Shown here: piece after piece, positions 35,598 to 44,141 of the stretch
Numbering within the stretch: the stretch's first letter is position 1
Layout of the letters: each line of letters starts with the position of its first letter
Assembly: GCA_046294345.1 (NCBI GenBank)
Contig: JBKBJT010000001.1
Coordinates: forward strand, 102,374 to 166,373
DNA: 64,000 nucleotides
DNA from: Ferrovibrio sp046294345
Lineage (GTDB): Bacteria > Pseudomonadota > Alphaproteobacteria > Ferrovibrionales > Ferrovibrionaceae
Direction: 5' to 3'
Made by a program: the position numbers and the translations under genes
Notes under the pieces: model-generated
What the model was told of the DNA's origin: nothing
Database searches by the model: none
Seen by the model: only the letters and a program-made list of their open reading frames with translations

Positions 35598-35778
35598 TGG
35601 GGGGGAATTCCGGGTTACAGGATTGCAATGCGCGAGAGGTGCCGCAAACCGGCCATCCCTGCCTTGATCCAGATCATTTATTTTTGTGATGGCGTATGAC
35701 AGTCAGCCGCAGGATTAATTTAAAAGTCGAGCAGAAACAATTGTTTGACGATCAGCTTCGGGTAAGCGAAGGTCAGGC

Positions 35779-37521
35779 ATGGAGCATTCCGAAACCATTC
35801 CCTATTTCCGCGAGCTGATCGTTTTCCTGGCGGCGGCCGGCATCGTCGTGCCGGTTTTCCACCGCCTGAAGCTGAGCCCCGTGCTCGGCTTCCTCGCCGT
35901 GGGCCTGCTGATCGGCCCTTACGGCCTGGCCCTGTTCGCCGATCGCCTGCCCTGGCTGGGCTATGTCACCATCGGCGACATCGCCGGTGTGCGGCTGATC
36001 GCCGAATTCGGCATCATCTTCCTGCTGTTCATGATCGGGCTGGAGCTGTCGCTCGACCGGTTGTGGCAGATGAAGCGCCTCGTGCTGGGCCTGGGCCTGG
36101 CCCAGGTGCTGATCGCCGCCGCCGCGATCGGCGGCATCGCGATGGCGTTCGGCAACAGCGCACCGGCGGCAATCATTCTGGGCAGTTGCCTGGCTCTCAG
36201 TTCCACCGCCATCGTGATGCAGCTGCTGATCGAAAGCCGGCGCGGCGGCACGCCGGTCGGCCGCGCCAGCTTCGCCATCCTGCTGATGCAGGACCTGGCC
36301 GTGGTGCCGATCCTGTTCATGGTCGGCTTCCTGGCCACCGCCGGCAGCGTCAGCGGCGAAAACATGATGTTTCAGGTGGGCGAGACGCTGGCGATCGCCA
36401 TCGCCGCCATCGTTGCGATCATCGTGATCGGCCGGCGCGTGCTGGGGCCGCTGTTCCGCCTGGCCGGCGGTGCAAAAAGCCCCGAGATGTTCATGGCGCT
36501 GATCCTGCTGGTGGTGATCGCCATGGCGGCGGCCACAGGCGTTGCCGGCCTTTCCATGGCGCTGGGCGCTTTTCTCGCCGGCCTGCTGCTGGCGGAAAGC
36601 GAATACCGCCATGCCGTCGAGGTGAGCATCGAACCCTTCAAGGGCCTGCTGCTCGGCCTGTTCTTCCTGTCGGTCGGCATGGGCATCGATCTGCGCGTCG
36701 CGCTGGACAACGCGCTGTGGATCCTCCTCTCGGTGATCGGACTGTTCATCGTCAAGGGCGCCATCATCGCCGCGCTGGCGCTGCTGTTCGGCCAGAGCCG
36801 CAGTACCGCGTTGGAAATGGCCCTGTTGCTGGGCCAGGGGGGCGAATTTGCCTTCGTCGTGGTGGGCCTTGGCGAACGCTACCGCCTGCTGCCGACCGAA
36901 ACGGCGCAGTTCATGCTGCTGGTCGTATCGCTGTCGATGCTGGCCACACCCTTTATTGCCCAGGCGGCGCGGCGCGTGGCGCAGACGATGTCGGATCGCG
37001 TTGCGCAGGCGGCACATGGCGTGGACAAGGATACCGAACACCAGGAAGGCCATGTGGTGATCTGCGGCTATGGCCGTGTCGGTCGCATGATCGCCGGCCT
37101 GCTGGATGCCGAGCAGATTCCCTGGGTGGCGCTGGATGCCCATGCCGAAACCGTGACCACCGAACGGCGGGCCGGCCGGCCGGTGCATTACGGCGATGCC
37201 AGCCGCGTGGAATTGCTGGAAAAACTCTCTGCCGGCCACGCCCAGGCCCTGGTGGTGACGCTGGACGATCCGGCTGCCGCCGGCCATCTGGTGGCGACCG
37301 CCCATCGCGCCTGGCCGCATCTGCCGGTTTTCGCCCGCGCCCGCGACCATGGCCATGCCGACCATCTGCGCAAGCTGGGCGCCACCCAGGTGATCGCCGA
37401 AGCCGCCGAAGCCTCGCTGCAGCTCGGGGCGCTGGCGCTGGAGCAGGTCGGGTTGCCCGAGGATGCGGTAAGGCAGCGGCTGGAACGAGCCCGCAGCATT
37501 GGACAGGAACCGGCGGAATAG
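35779..37521 (+). CDS. Kef/CPA2-type monovalent cation:proton antiporter with RCK domain
   Basis: Membrane antiporter of 580 aa likely moving K+ (or Na+) against protons. About 12-13 spans in 1-400 include GLELSLDRLW and the LSMALGAFLAGLLLAESEYRH helix of the CPA2 family. The soluble C-terminus (about 415-560) is a TrkA-N/RCK domain with the Rossmann motif VVICGYGRVGRMIAGLL and acid D at the end of strand 2 (WVALDAH), suggesting NAD(H)-type control. The glutathione-binding features of KefC were not examined in detail. Monocistronic; the upstream region holds a short AAACAATTGTTT palindrome (35735-35746). Confidence 0.9.
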   Translation: MEHSETIPYFRELIVFLAAAGIVVPVFHRLKLSPVLGFLAVGLLIGPYGLALFADRLPWLGYVTIGDIAGVRLIAEFGIIFLLFMIGLELSLDRLWQMKRLVLGLGLAQVLIAAAAIGGIAMAFGNSAPAAIILGSCLALSSTAIVMQLLIESRRGGTPVGRASFAILLMQDLAVVPILFMVGFLATAGSVSGENMMFQVGETLAIAIAAIVAIIVIGRRVLGPLFRLAGGAKSPEMFMALILLVVIAMAAATGVAGLSMALGAFLAGLLLAESEYRHAVEVSIEPFKGLLLGLFFLSVGMGIDLRVALDNALWILLSVIGLFIVKGAIIAALALLFGQSRSTALEMALLLGQGGEFAFVVVGLGERYRLLPTETAQFMLLVVSLSMLATPFIAQAARRVAQTMSDRVAQAAHGVDKDTEHQEGHVVICGYGRVGRMIAGLLDAEQIPWVALDAHAETVTTERRAGRPVHYGDASRVELLEKLSAGHAQALVVTLDDPAAAGHLVATAHRAWPHLPVFARARDHGHADHLRKLGATQVIAEAAEASLQLGALALEQVGLPEDAVRQRLERARSIGQEPAE

Positions 37522-37573
37522 GCGGCGACTGGTGAATACAGGAATAATATCCCCGATTTGTTCCCTTTATGTA

Positions 37574-37602
37574 TTGACAATCGATTAGTCTACCCGCATA
37601 TT
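37574..37602 (+). promoter_or_regulatory. Sigma-70-like promoter for the small membrane protein gene
   Basis: TTGACA (37574-37579) and CATATT (37597-37602) are separated by 17 bases, and the gene starts 26 bases further on. The -35 is perfect, the -10 matches four of six. Confidence 0.55.
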
Positions 37603-37628
37603 CAGGCATCCGTTGACCAGCCGAGCCC

Positions 37629-38021
37629 ATGCCCGACCTCAGCCAAGCCGCCGCATCGTCACCAGCAGGATCGCCGCCAGGCCGGGGCTGGCGGCTGCTG
37701 ACGATCCTGTTCTGCGTCCTGCTGGCGATCCCCTTTCTGTCCATGATCATTTTCGCCACCGAGGCTGTCGCCATTTCAGTCGGCGGCAAGGATTCGATCT
37801 ACCACCATTTGGCATACTGGGCGATCCGCGTCGGCGTCTATGGCACGCTTCTGGCGCTGGCCGGATTCGCCATCCGCCGCTTCATGCCGCCCATGCGCCG
37901 GAGGCCTTACTGGATCGGGCTCGGCATTGCCGGCACCTTGCTCCTGCTGCCCTGGAGCGCCATGACCCTGTTCATTTTGATTAGTTTGGCGACGTCCCTG
38001 ATATTCCGGATGATCGGCTGA
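37629..38021 (+). CDS. Small three-span membrane protein of unknown function
   Basis: Product of 130 aa that I do not recognise. After a Ser/Pro/Ala-rich 22-residue head come hydrophobic segments LLTILFCVLLAIPFLSMIIF, YWAIRVGVYGTLLALAGFAI and GLGIAGTLLLLPWSAMTLFI; a loop of MPPMRRRPY between the second and third would be cytoplasmic. It has its own promoter and a terminator overlapping its stop codon, so it is a single-gene unit. It precedes, by 60 bases, the unknown gene at 38082. Confidence 0.65.
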   Translation: MPDLSQAAASSPAGSPPGRGWRLLTILFCVLLAIPFLSMIIFATEAVAISVGGKDSIYHHLAYWAIRVGVYGTLLALAGFAIRRFMPPMRRRPYWIGLGIAGTLLLLPWSAMTLFILISLATSLIFRMIG

Positions 38022-38038
38022 TGCCGGCCGATTTTTTT
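38013..38038 (+). terminator. Terminator overlapping the stop of the small membrane protein gene
   Basis: ATCGGC (38013-38018) and GCCGAT (38027-38032) pair around an 8-base loop that contains the TGA stop, followed by seven T (38032-38038). Confidence 0.7.
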
Positions 38039-38081
38039 ATTTAAGAACAAATCATGATCATTTCAGAATAGGAGATTTTGC

Positions 38082-39545
38082 ATGCTCTCTCGCCGCCCGT
38101 CTGCTGCCGAGCAGCGTAACGCCTTGGACGTCGCCCGCGCCCGCTTGAAAGACAACGACATCGACGGCTACTGGGCCGCACTGGAGAAGCAGGATTCCTA
38201 TGCCGGGCTGGCGCGCGACGTGGCAGCCAATCGCGGCGAGAACGGCGAGATCGCCAATACGCGGCTCGGCCGCTTTGTTCGCGAGGCCCGTGGTCGCGAT
38301 CTGGATGATGCCGAACGCGCCGCGATCAAGCGCGAGATCGCCGCCGCCGATCTGGCGCAACGCGAACGCAATCTGACTGAAACCGGCGATCACCGCGTCA
38401 CCGGTCCGCAGAGTGTCGAGTATCATCGCGACGTCTTCGAAGCGCGCGGCATCCCGAAAGAAGCCTATTTCCCGACGCGGCTACAGCCGGCGATCGGCAG
38501 CATCTGGGGTTTGCCCGCCGGCATACATCTGCGCGATGCACCCGATTTTCCCAGCAATCCAACCGATGTGGAAAACTGGAAGCAGATCTTCGACGGCATG
38601 CAGCAGGATGTGAAGCCAATCAGCGACCGTTATTTCCGCGAGGAACTCGCCGAACGCGCCAGGACTCTGCCATCGCGAGGCCTGATGGAGATCGAGGGGT
38701 TTCATGGCGACCCGCAGCAGCAGCAAGCCCCGGACGCGCCGCGCGGCGATGCGAATGCAGGCAATGTATCCTTCGAATCCCGCCTCAGCGCACTGCCGCC
38801 CGCGCCGGAACGCTGGCTGGATTTCACGCTGGGCAAGCAGCCCGCCGATCTGTCGCGCGCCGATCTGCATGCCCTGCAGGCCCATGACGCCTATCTGAAA
38901 CCGCAGTATCCGCGCCATGATGACGCTTTCCGTCTGGTCAGCGACACCTATCGTCATATTTATGGCGACGCACCGCAGGATACCGATGCCACCGGCCGGC
39001 CGTTGCGCGGCATGCCGCAGCGTGAGTTGCCGGAACAGTCGCGCCGTAGCCGCGCGGAAGCCGGGCGCGAAGATACGCTGCGTGCGTTCGGCCGCGAACT
39101 CGATAGCTGGTATCGGGCCATGAAACAGTCGCCCCGGCTGCTCGGCGAGGCCGGAAACGAACTCGTCAAACTGATGCAGGATGGCCTGAACGACCTGCTG
39201 TGGCCCGATCAGCCCGCGCCGAAGCCGCAGCAGGCGACGCGCGGGCCCTATCGCGGCGGCCCCGTATTGGTGGATGGCGATCTGGGGCCGGTGACGGCGC
39301 AGGCGCTCGACCGTGCCGAGGCCGAAGGCCTGTTGCCGCCCCTGCAGGAAGAGATGAAACGCAGCCTCAGCACCCTCCGGGGCTTGATGTTCGTATCGCC
39401 CACCCAGCTCGGCCTGCCCGGCGACCTGCTGCAGCAACAACGCGAGCAGGTCGGGCCTCTGCCAAGTGCTACTGTCGACATCTGGCCGGACTTGGCGCAT
39501 CCGAGCCGCGCGATGCGCCGGCCGGCATACGAACCGGGTCTATAG
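38082..39545 (+). CDS. Unrecognised 487-residue protein with a peptidoglycan-binding-like C-terminal motif
   Basis: Hydrophilic protein, no signal peptide and no membrane span, that I cannot place. The first 100 residues are helical and highly charged (AERAAIKREIAAADLAQRER); the middle (about 120-205) has a mixed region with LPAGIHLRDAPDFPSNP; a low-complexity linker DPQQQQAPDAPRGDANAG follows, then a second charged part. Near the C-terminus VLVDGDLGPVTAQALDRAEA resembles the DG-x-x-GP-x-T turn of peptidoglycan-binding or phage-tail-associated modules. GGAG lies seven bases before the ATG. Multi-domain layout with a Gln/Pro/Asp linker would suit a secreted or injected protein, but no export signal is visible. 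Confidence 0.65.
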   Translation: MLSRRPSAAEQRNALDVARARLKDNDIDGYWAALEKQDSYAGLARDVAANRGENGEIANTRLGRFVREARGRDLDDAERAAIKREIAAADLAQRERNLTETGDHRVTGPQSVEYHRDVFEARGIPKEAYFPTRLQPAIGSIWGLPAGIHLRDAPDFPSNPTDVENWKQIFDGMQQDVKPISDRYFREELAERARTLPSRGLMEIEGFHGDPQQQQAPDAPRGDANAGNVSFESRLSALPPAPERWLDFTLGKQPADLSRADLHALQAHDAYLKPQYPRHDDAFRLVSDTYRHIYGDAPQDTDATGRPLRGMPQRELPEQSRRSRAEAGREDTLRAFGRELDSWYRAMKQSPRLLGEAGNELVKLMQDGLNDLLWPDQPAPKPQQATRGPYRGGPVLVDGDLGPVTAQALDRAEAEGLLPPLQEEMKRSLSTLRGLMFVSPTQLGLPGDLLQQQREQVGPLPSATVDIWPDLAHPSRAMRRPAYEPGL

Positions 39546-39686
39546 CCGATTTTCTTTTCATCATAATGGCTTAGGCGACTTGGCCAAAACCCGGCTTTGG
39601 GCTACTCTCGCCGCCCAGTGTTTCGTGCCAGGAGCGCCCCAGCGGCTGCGCCGGCCGTCTCGCGCCACAGCCTTACCGGGGGATTT

Positions 39687-40532
39687 ATGTCGCAACCGCA
39701 ACCGCTCATGCATGGCAAACGCGGCCTTATCATGGGCGTCGCCAACGACCGTTCGCTGGCCTGGGGCATCGCCAAGGCGGTGCATGCCCAGGGCGCCGAA
39801 CTGGCCTTCACCTATCAGGGCGAGGCGCTGGAAAAGCGCGTGAAGCCGCTGGCTCAGACCATCGGCGCCAAGCATGTGCTGGAATGCGACGTGACCAACC
39901 CGGCCTCGATCGACGCCACCTTCGCCGCGCTGGAAAAGGCCTGGGGCAAACTCGATTTCATCGTCCATGCCATCGGCTTTTCCGACAAGAACGAGCTGAA
40001 GGGCCGCTATATCGACACCAGCTTCGACAATTTCGCGCTGACCATGAACGTGAGCTGCTACAGCTTCACCGCCGTGATGCAGCGCGCCGAGAAGCTGATG
40101 ACCGATGGCGGCAGCGCCATCACGCTCACCTATTACGGCGCCGAGCGCGTCATGCCGCATTACAACGTGATGGGCGTAGCCAAGGCTGCTCTGGAAGCGA
40201 GCGTGCGCTATCTTGCCGCCGATCTGGGCAAGAAGGGCATCCGCGTCAACGCCATCTCGGCCGGCCCGATCAAGACCCTGGCGGCCAGCGGCATCGGCGA
40301 CTTCCGCTATATCCTGAAATGGAACGAGCTGAACGCGCCCCTGCGCCAGAACGTGACCATCGAACAGGTCGGCGGCGCCGGCTTGTATCTGCTGTCGGAT
40401 CTGGGCTCGGGCGTCACCGGCGAAGTGCATCATGTCGACAGCGGCTATCACGCCGTCGGCATGGTGGCGACCGACCAGGCCGCCCAGGTGGCCGACCTGC
40501 TGCTGTCGCTCGGCGGCAAGAAGGCCGAGTAA
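39687..40532 (+). CDS. fabI: Enoyl-[acyl-carrier-protein] reductase (NADH), FabI
   Basis: Last-step reductase of the fatty acid synthesis cycle, 281 aa, cytoplasmic. It shows the FabI form of the SDR fold: GLIMGVANDRSLAWGIAKAV in place of the usual glycine motif, a catalytic YYGAERVMPHYNVMGVAKAA region with Tyr-x6-Lys, and SAGPIKTLAASGI substrate loop. The ATG at 39687 (SQPQPLMHGKRG) has GGGGGA upstream; an in-frame earlier start would add a non-conserved 30 residues. aroC follows nine bases later; the fabI-aroC order is common in alphaproteobacteria. Triclosan-type inhibitors target this enzyme class. Confidence 0.95.
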   Translation: MSQPQPLMHGKRGLIMGVANDRSLAWGIAKAVHAQGAELAFTYQGEALEKRVKPLAQTIGAKHVLECDVTNPASIDATFAALEKAWGKLDFIVHAIGFSDKNELKGRYIDTSFDNFALTMNVSCYSFTAVMQRAEKLMTDGGSAITLTYYGAERVMPHYNVMGVAKAALEASVRYLAADLGKKGIRVNAISAGPIKTLAASGIGDFRYILKWNELNAPLRQNVTIEQVGGAGLYLLSDLGSGVTGEVHHVDSGYHAVGMVATDQAAQVADLLLSLGGKKAE

Positions 40533-40541
40533 GCAGGCGAT

Positions 40542-41654
40542 ATGTCTGACAACAGCTTCGGCCGGCTCTTCCGCGTCACCACATGGGGTGAAAGCCACGG
40601 GCCGGCGCTGGGCTGTGTGATCGACGGTGCGCCGCCTCGCATTCCGCTGAGCGAAGCCGACATCCAGCACTGGATGGACCAGCGCAAGCCGGGCACCTCG
40701 CGCTTCGTCACCCAGCGGCGCGAGCCCGATGAAGTGAAGATATTGTCGGGCGTGTTCGAAGGCCAGACCACCGGCACGCCGATCTCGCTGCTGATCGAGA
40801 ATGTCGACCAGCGCTCGAAGGATTACGGCGAGATCATGGACAAGTTCCGTCCCGGTCATGCCGACTACACCTACTGGAGCAAATATGGCATCCGCGATTA
40901 TCGCGGCGGCGGGCGTTCGTCCGCACGCGAGACAGCGGCGCGTGTGGCGGCCGGCGCGGTGGCGCGCAATGTGCTGAAGACCCTGATCGGCCCACAGGTG
41001 CAGCTTCGCGGCGCGCTGGTGCAGGTGGGCGAAAAGACCATCGACCCGGCGAACTGGAACTGGGACAGCGTCACGCAGAATCCCTTCTGGTGCCCCGATC
41101 CGAAGATGGCCATGGAATGGGAAGACTATCTGGATGGCATCCGCAAGGCGGGCTCCAGCGTCGGCGCGGTGGTCGAACTCCGCGCCTCCGGGATTCCCGC
41201 AGGCCTCGGCGAGCCGATCTACGGCAAGCTGGATGCCGATCTGGCGGCGGCCATGATGAGCATCAACGCCGTGAAGGGCGTGGAGATCGGCGCGGGTTTC
41301 GCCGCGGCGCGCCTGAGCGGCGAGCAGAATGCCGACGAGATGAAGCTGGGCCGCGACGGCCAGGCCGAATTCACCTCGAACCAGGCCGGCGGCATCCTCG
41401 GCGGCATTTCCTCGGGCCAGGAGATCGTGGTGCGCTTCGCCGTGAAGCCCACCTCCTCGATCCTCAATCCACGCACCACCATCGACCGCTTCGGTGCTGA
41501 GACACAAATCGTCACCAAGGGCCGGCACGACCCTTGTGTCGGCATCCGTGCCGTGCCGGTGGGCGAGGCCATGCTGGCGCTGGTGCTGGCCGATCACCTG
41601 CTGCGCCATCGCGGCCAGGTCGGCGGTTTCAAGAACGGCTTCGACGCGCGCTGA
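40542..41654 (+). CDS. aroC: Chorismate synthase AroC
   Basis: Enzyme of 370 aa that converts 5-enolpyruvylshikimate 3-phosphate to chorismate, the branch point for aromatic amino acids, folate and quinones; needs reduced FMN. Signatures: GESHGPALGCVIDGAPP at the N-terminus, DYRGGGRSSARETAARVAAG in the middle, and GGISSGQEIVVRFAVKPTSS and RHDPCVGIRAVPVGEAM near the end, with the family's conserved His and Asp residues in place. Length is typical. It follows fabI by nine bases and is probably cotranscribed; an intergenic repeat lies after its stop. Confidence 0.96.
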   Translation: MSDNSFGRLFRVTTWGESHGPALGCVIDGAPPRIPLSEADIQHWMDQRKPGTSRFVTQRREPDEVKILSGVFEGQTTGTPISLLIENVDQRSKDYGEIMDKFRPGHADYTYWSKYGIRDYRGGGRSSARETAARVAAGAVARNVLKTLIGPQVQLRGALVQVGEKTIDPANWNWDSVTQNPFWCPDPKMAMEWEDYLDGIRKAGSSVGAVVELRASGIPAGLGEPIYGKLDADLAAAMMSINAVKGVEIGAGFAAARLSGEQNADEMKLGRDGQAEFTSNQAGGILGGISSGQEIVVRFAVKPTSSILNPRTTIDRFGAETQIVTKGRHDPCVGIRAVPVGEAMLALVLADHLLRHRGQVGGFKNGFDAR

Positions 41655-41692
41655 CGCGCGCGGGCAGCTTCGATCCGAAGCAACCAAAGATC

Positions 41693-41806
41693 GTCACCCC
41701 GGCCGAGCCTTTGCGAGAGCCGGGGTCCCACTTCCCAGCCAGTCGACAATAAAATGGGATTCCGGCTCTGCGCGCCGTGGAAACCGGCGCTCCGGCCGGA
41801 ATGATG
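41693..41806. repeat. Intergenic palindromic repeat, copy 2
   Basis: Starts GTCACCCCGGCCG like the element at 25501 and shares the GAGCCGGGGTCCCA segment; the right half differs, with GGGATTCCGGCTC and a CGGCGCTCCGGCCGG end. The left part folds on itself (CCCCGGC with GCCGGGG). It fills most of the gap between aroC and the copper-storage-like gene. Confidence 0.65.
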
Positions 41807-41818
41807 CGCGCCGCAATC

Positions 41819-42238
41819 CTACTGCAGCACCGGCGCGACCGTGTCGCCCACCTGGCGGCAGAGCTGTTCGCAGTGACGGCAGGCCGCGGCGCAGATGCGG
41901 CAATGGCCATGCATCTCGCCATGGCGTTCGCATTCCTCGCCGCAGACGCGGCAGGCTTCGGCACAGGCCGCCAGCAGGGCGCGCAAAGTCGTCTGGTTCG
42001 CACCGGTGCGCCGCGATGCCACCGTGGCGGTCACCTTGCACAGATCGGCGCAATCCAGGTCGAGGCGGATGCATTGCCGCAGCTGCTCGACCGTGTCTTC
42101 CGCCAGGCAGGCATCGGCACAGGCGATGCAGGTCTGGGCGCAGTCGAGGCAGGCCTCGATGCAGCGGATCAGGGTTTCGTCGGGCGCGGTATCGCCGCCG
42201 ACCTGGGGATGCGTGCGGATCATGGATGCGACATGCAT
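41819..42238 (-). CDS. Cysteine-rich four-helix protein, copper-storage (Csp)/DUF326-like
   Basis: Small protein of 139 aa with about 15 cysteines spaced in helical repeats: CIEACLDCAQTCIACADACL, CIRLDLDCADLCK, ACAEACRVCGEECERHGEMHG, HCRICAAACRHCEQLC. The CxxxC and CxxC pattern along four helices, with added His, is that of Csp3-type copper storage proteins, which hold many Cu(I) ions inside the bundle. There is no signal peptide, which points to the cytosolic form. ATG 42238 has AGGAGG at an ideal distance; longer frames are not supported. It is divergent from the AhpD-like gene; both could serve metal or redox stress. Confidence 0.87.
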   Translation of the reverse strand: MHVASMIRTHPQVGGDTAPDETLIRCIEACLDCAQTCIACADACLAEDTVEQLRQCIRLDLDCADLCKVTATVASRRTGANQTTLRALLAACAEACRVCGEECERHGEMHGHCRICAAACRHCEQLCRQVGDTVAPVLQ

Positions 42239-42337
42239 GACAACCTCCTGCGTCAGAATGCCCCCGGGTAACCCCCGGCGGGACGCTTTGTTCCATGCGG
42301 ATTTCGCCCTAGTCTGGCGCCAGCAACGGAGGAAACC

Positions 42338-42931
42338 ATGAGCCAGTCCCCCAAGGGCGGAAAACCGCACCCCCATGCGCTGAACATCCCGGTGCCCGCG
42401 CGCCAGGATCTCGATCCCGACACCCAGGCCTATTTCGCCAAATGCGACGAGAAGATCGGCTTCGTGCCGAATGTGCTGCTCAGCTACAGCTTCGATGCCA
42501 AGAAGCTGCGCGGCTTTTCGGAGATGTATAACGAACTGATGCTGGCGCCTTCAGGACTTTCCAAGCTCGAGCGCGAGATGATCGCCGTGGTGGTTAGCAG
42601 CATCAATCACTGCTTCTACTGCCTCACCGCCCATGGCGCCGCGGTACGTCAGATTTCCGGCGATCCGAAGCTGGGCGAGCTGATGGTGATGAACTGGCGC
42701 GCCGCCGAGCTGACGCCGAAGATGCGCGCCGCGCTCGAATTCGCCACCAAGCTGACGGAGCAACCCGACAAGATCGTCGAGGCCGACCGCCAGGCGTTGC
42801 GCGATGCCGGCTGGAGCGACCGCGACATCTGGGACATCGCCGCCACGATCAGCTTTTTCAACATGTCCAACCGCATGGCGGCCGCCATCGAGATGCGGCC
42901 CAACGACGAGTATCACGGCAGCTTCCGCTGA
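42338..42931 (+). CDS. Peroxidase-related protein of the AhpD/carboxymuconolactone decarboxylase fold
   Basis: Protein of 197 aa with the AhpD-type redox centre HCFYCLTAHG (CxxC followed by His, about 88-97) in an all-helical fold, preceded by LSKLEREMIAVVVSSIN. C-terminal WSDRDIWDIAATISFFNMSNRM matches the uncharacterised peroxidase-related group. It probably reduces peroxides or acts as a thiol oxidoreductase; its partner is unknown. Single gene, starting with ATG 42338 after GGAGG; 99 bases separate it from the divergent copper-storage-like gene. Confidence 0.85.
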   Translation: MSQSPKGGKPHPHALNIPVPARQDLDPDTQAYFAKCDEKIGFVPNVLLSYSFDAKKLRGFSEMYNELMLAPSGLSKLEREMIAVVVSSINHCFYCLTAHGAAVRQISGDPKLGELMVMNWRAAELTPKMRAALEFATKLTEQPDKIVEADRQALRDAGWSDRDIWDIAATISFFNMSNRMAAAIEMRPNDEYHGSFR

Positions 42932-43056
42932 CCACGCCGGCTTTCGCTTTATTGCCCGCCTTCTGAAGACTGATGTTCCACCGGCCAATAATCATGTAGC
43001 GCTGGTAGAATATGTTCCGTAAAATTGGGTTGCGTTTTTATGCGGGGGTAAAAAAT

Positions 43057-43836
43057 ATGCGCATCGCACCTGTCAGAACGACACTCATGGCGATGGCCGT
43101 CGTATTGGCTGCCGGCGGCAGCCGGGCAGCGGATGATTCGGTCTGGTCGGGCCCCTATACCGGCGTCACGGCCGGCGCCGGGATCGGCAAGGCCGAGATG
43201 GGCTTCAGTCCGACAGGAACATTTATCACCGGCAACGCCAATGACATTGCCGACGGCAATTTCTGGCGGCGCAAGACGGATCTGGATTCCGCGGCCTTCA
43301 CCGGCAGCCTGTATGGCGGCTATCAGGTGAAACGCGGCGGTCTGGTCTATGGCCTGGAAGCCGAGGCCGGCTATCTGGGCATGAGTGAGGCGTCATCGGC
43401 CCGGGCGACGGTTCCGACATCGGGCAATACCTATCAGCTCGACCAGAAGGTGGAGACGGATTTCTTCGCCGGCCTGCGGCCGCGCGTGGGCTATGTGCCT
43501 GAGGCGCTCTCCGGCAATCTGCTGCTGTTCGCGACCGGCGGCATCTCGCTGACCAGAGCTCATTTTGACCAGAAATTCACGCAGATCGGCGGCGCGGTGT
43601 ATCATACCAATGTATCGGAAGACCGGCTGCTGGTCGGCTGGATGGCCGGCGGCGGTCTGGAATATGCGCTGTCGAAAAGCTGGAGCCTGAAGGCGGAGTA
43701 TCTCTACGCCTATCTTGGCAAGGTCGAGAAGAATGGCGTCACCGGCGTGCCGGCCAATGTTGCCAGCTACACGACGGACAACGAAGCCGAGCTGACCGCG
43801 CATATCATCCGCGTGGGTACCGCCTGGCATTTCTGA
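43057..43836 (+). CDS. Outer-membrane beta-barrel protein (Omp25/porin-opacity type)
   Basis: Outer-membrane protein of 259 aa. A signal peptide (TTLMAMAVVLAAGGSRA, cleavage near ADDS) leads to an eight-strand barrel: SGPYTGVTAGAGIGKAEMG, GGYQVKRGGLVYGLEAEAG, GLRPRVGYVPEA, LLLFATGGISLTRA, GWMAGGGLEYALSKSWSLKA and a last strand ending in Phe (IIRVGTAWHF). This is the OMP_b-brl/Omp25-Omp31 pattern of alphaproteobacteria. ATG 43057 follows GGGGG by about eight bases. A strong terminator is 38 bases after the stop. Confidence 0.88.
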   Translation: MRIAPVRTTLMAMAVVLAAGGSRAADDSVWSGPYTGVTAGAGIGKAEMGFSPTGTFITGNANDIADGNFWRRKTDLDSAAFTGSLYGGYQVKRGGLVYGLEAEAGYLGMSEASSARATVPTSGNTYQLDQKVETDFFAGLRPRVGYVPEALSGNLLLFATGGISLTRAHFDQKFTQIGGAVYHTNVSEDRLLVGWMAGGGLEYALSKSWSLKAEYLYAYLGKVEKNGVTGVPANVASYTTDNEAELTAHIIRVGTAWHF

Positions 43837-43873
43837 TCCCGCTCCGAACTCGCTGCCCACCAGGCGTATCGCG

Positions 43874-43904
43874 GCCCGCTCCCTCACCCGGAGCGGGCTT
43901 TTTT
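43874..43904 (+). terminator. Rho-independent terminator after the outer-membrane protein gene
   Basis: GCCCGCTCC (43874-43882) and GGAGCGGGC (43890-43898) form a perfect 9-base stem with a 7-base loop, followed by six T. Confidence 0.92.
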
Positions 43905-44141
43905 GTGGCCGGCTTGTTGTCGGGCCGAAACCGCCTGCGGGGTCGGATGGGACCGGCCGATTCGTCCGCCCACGCCCTTCTGCCTGCCTGTCACGCGCTG
44001 ATCAAAAAAGCGGCTGCCTGTGTTCCGGGCGCAACACTTCCTGCCTTTTCGCGCCCGCACAATAGAATGCAGGCTAACAATCTGTCGCGGACAAGCCCGA
44101 TTCGGCTCAAAAAATGTCGCAAGTATATGTTTTTGTTAATG

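Noticed and set aside
35735..35746. AAACAATTGTTT palindrome before the Kef gene
   Set aside because: Too short and AT-rich to separate from chance in a promoter region.
35773..37365. A 530-codon open frame opposite the Kef antiporter
   Set aside because: Antisense low-complexity product with no domain; the plus-strand gene is complete.
39561..41687. A 708-codon frame spanning fabI and aroC on the other strand
   Set aside because: It crosses two well-defined enzymes and has no recognisable domain.
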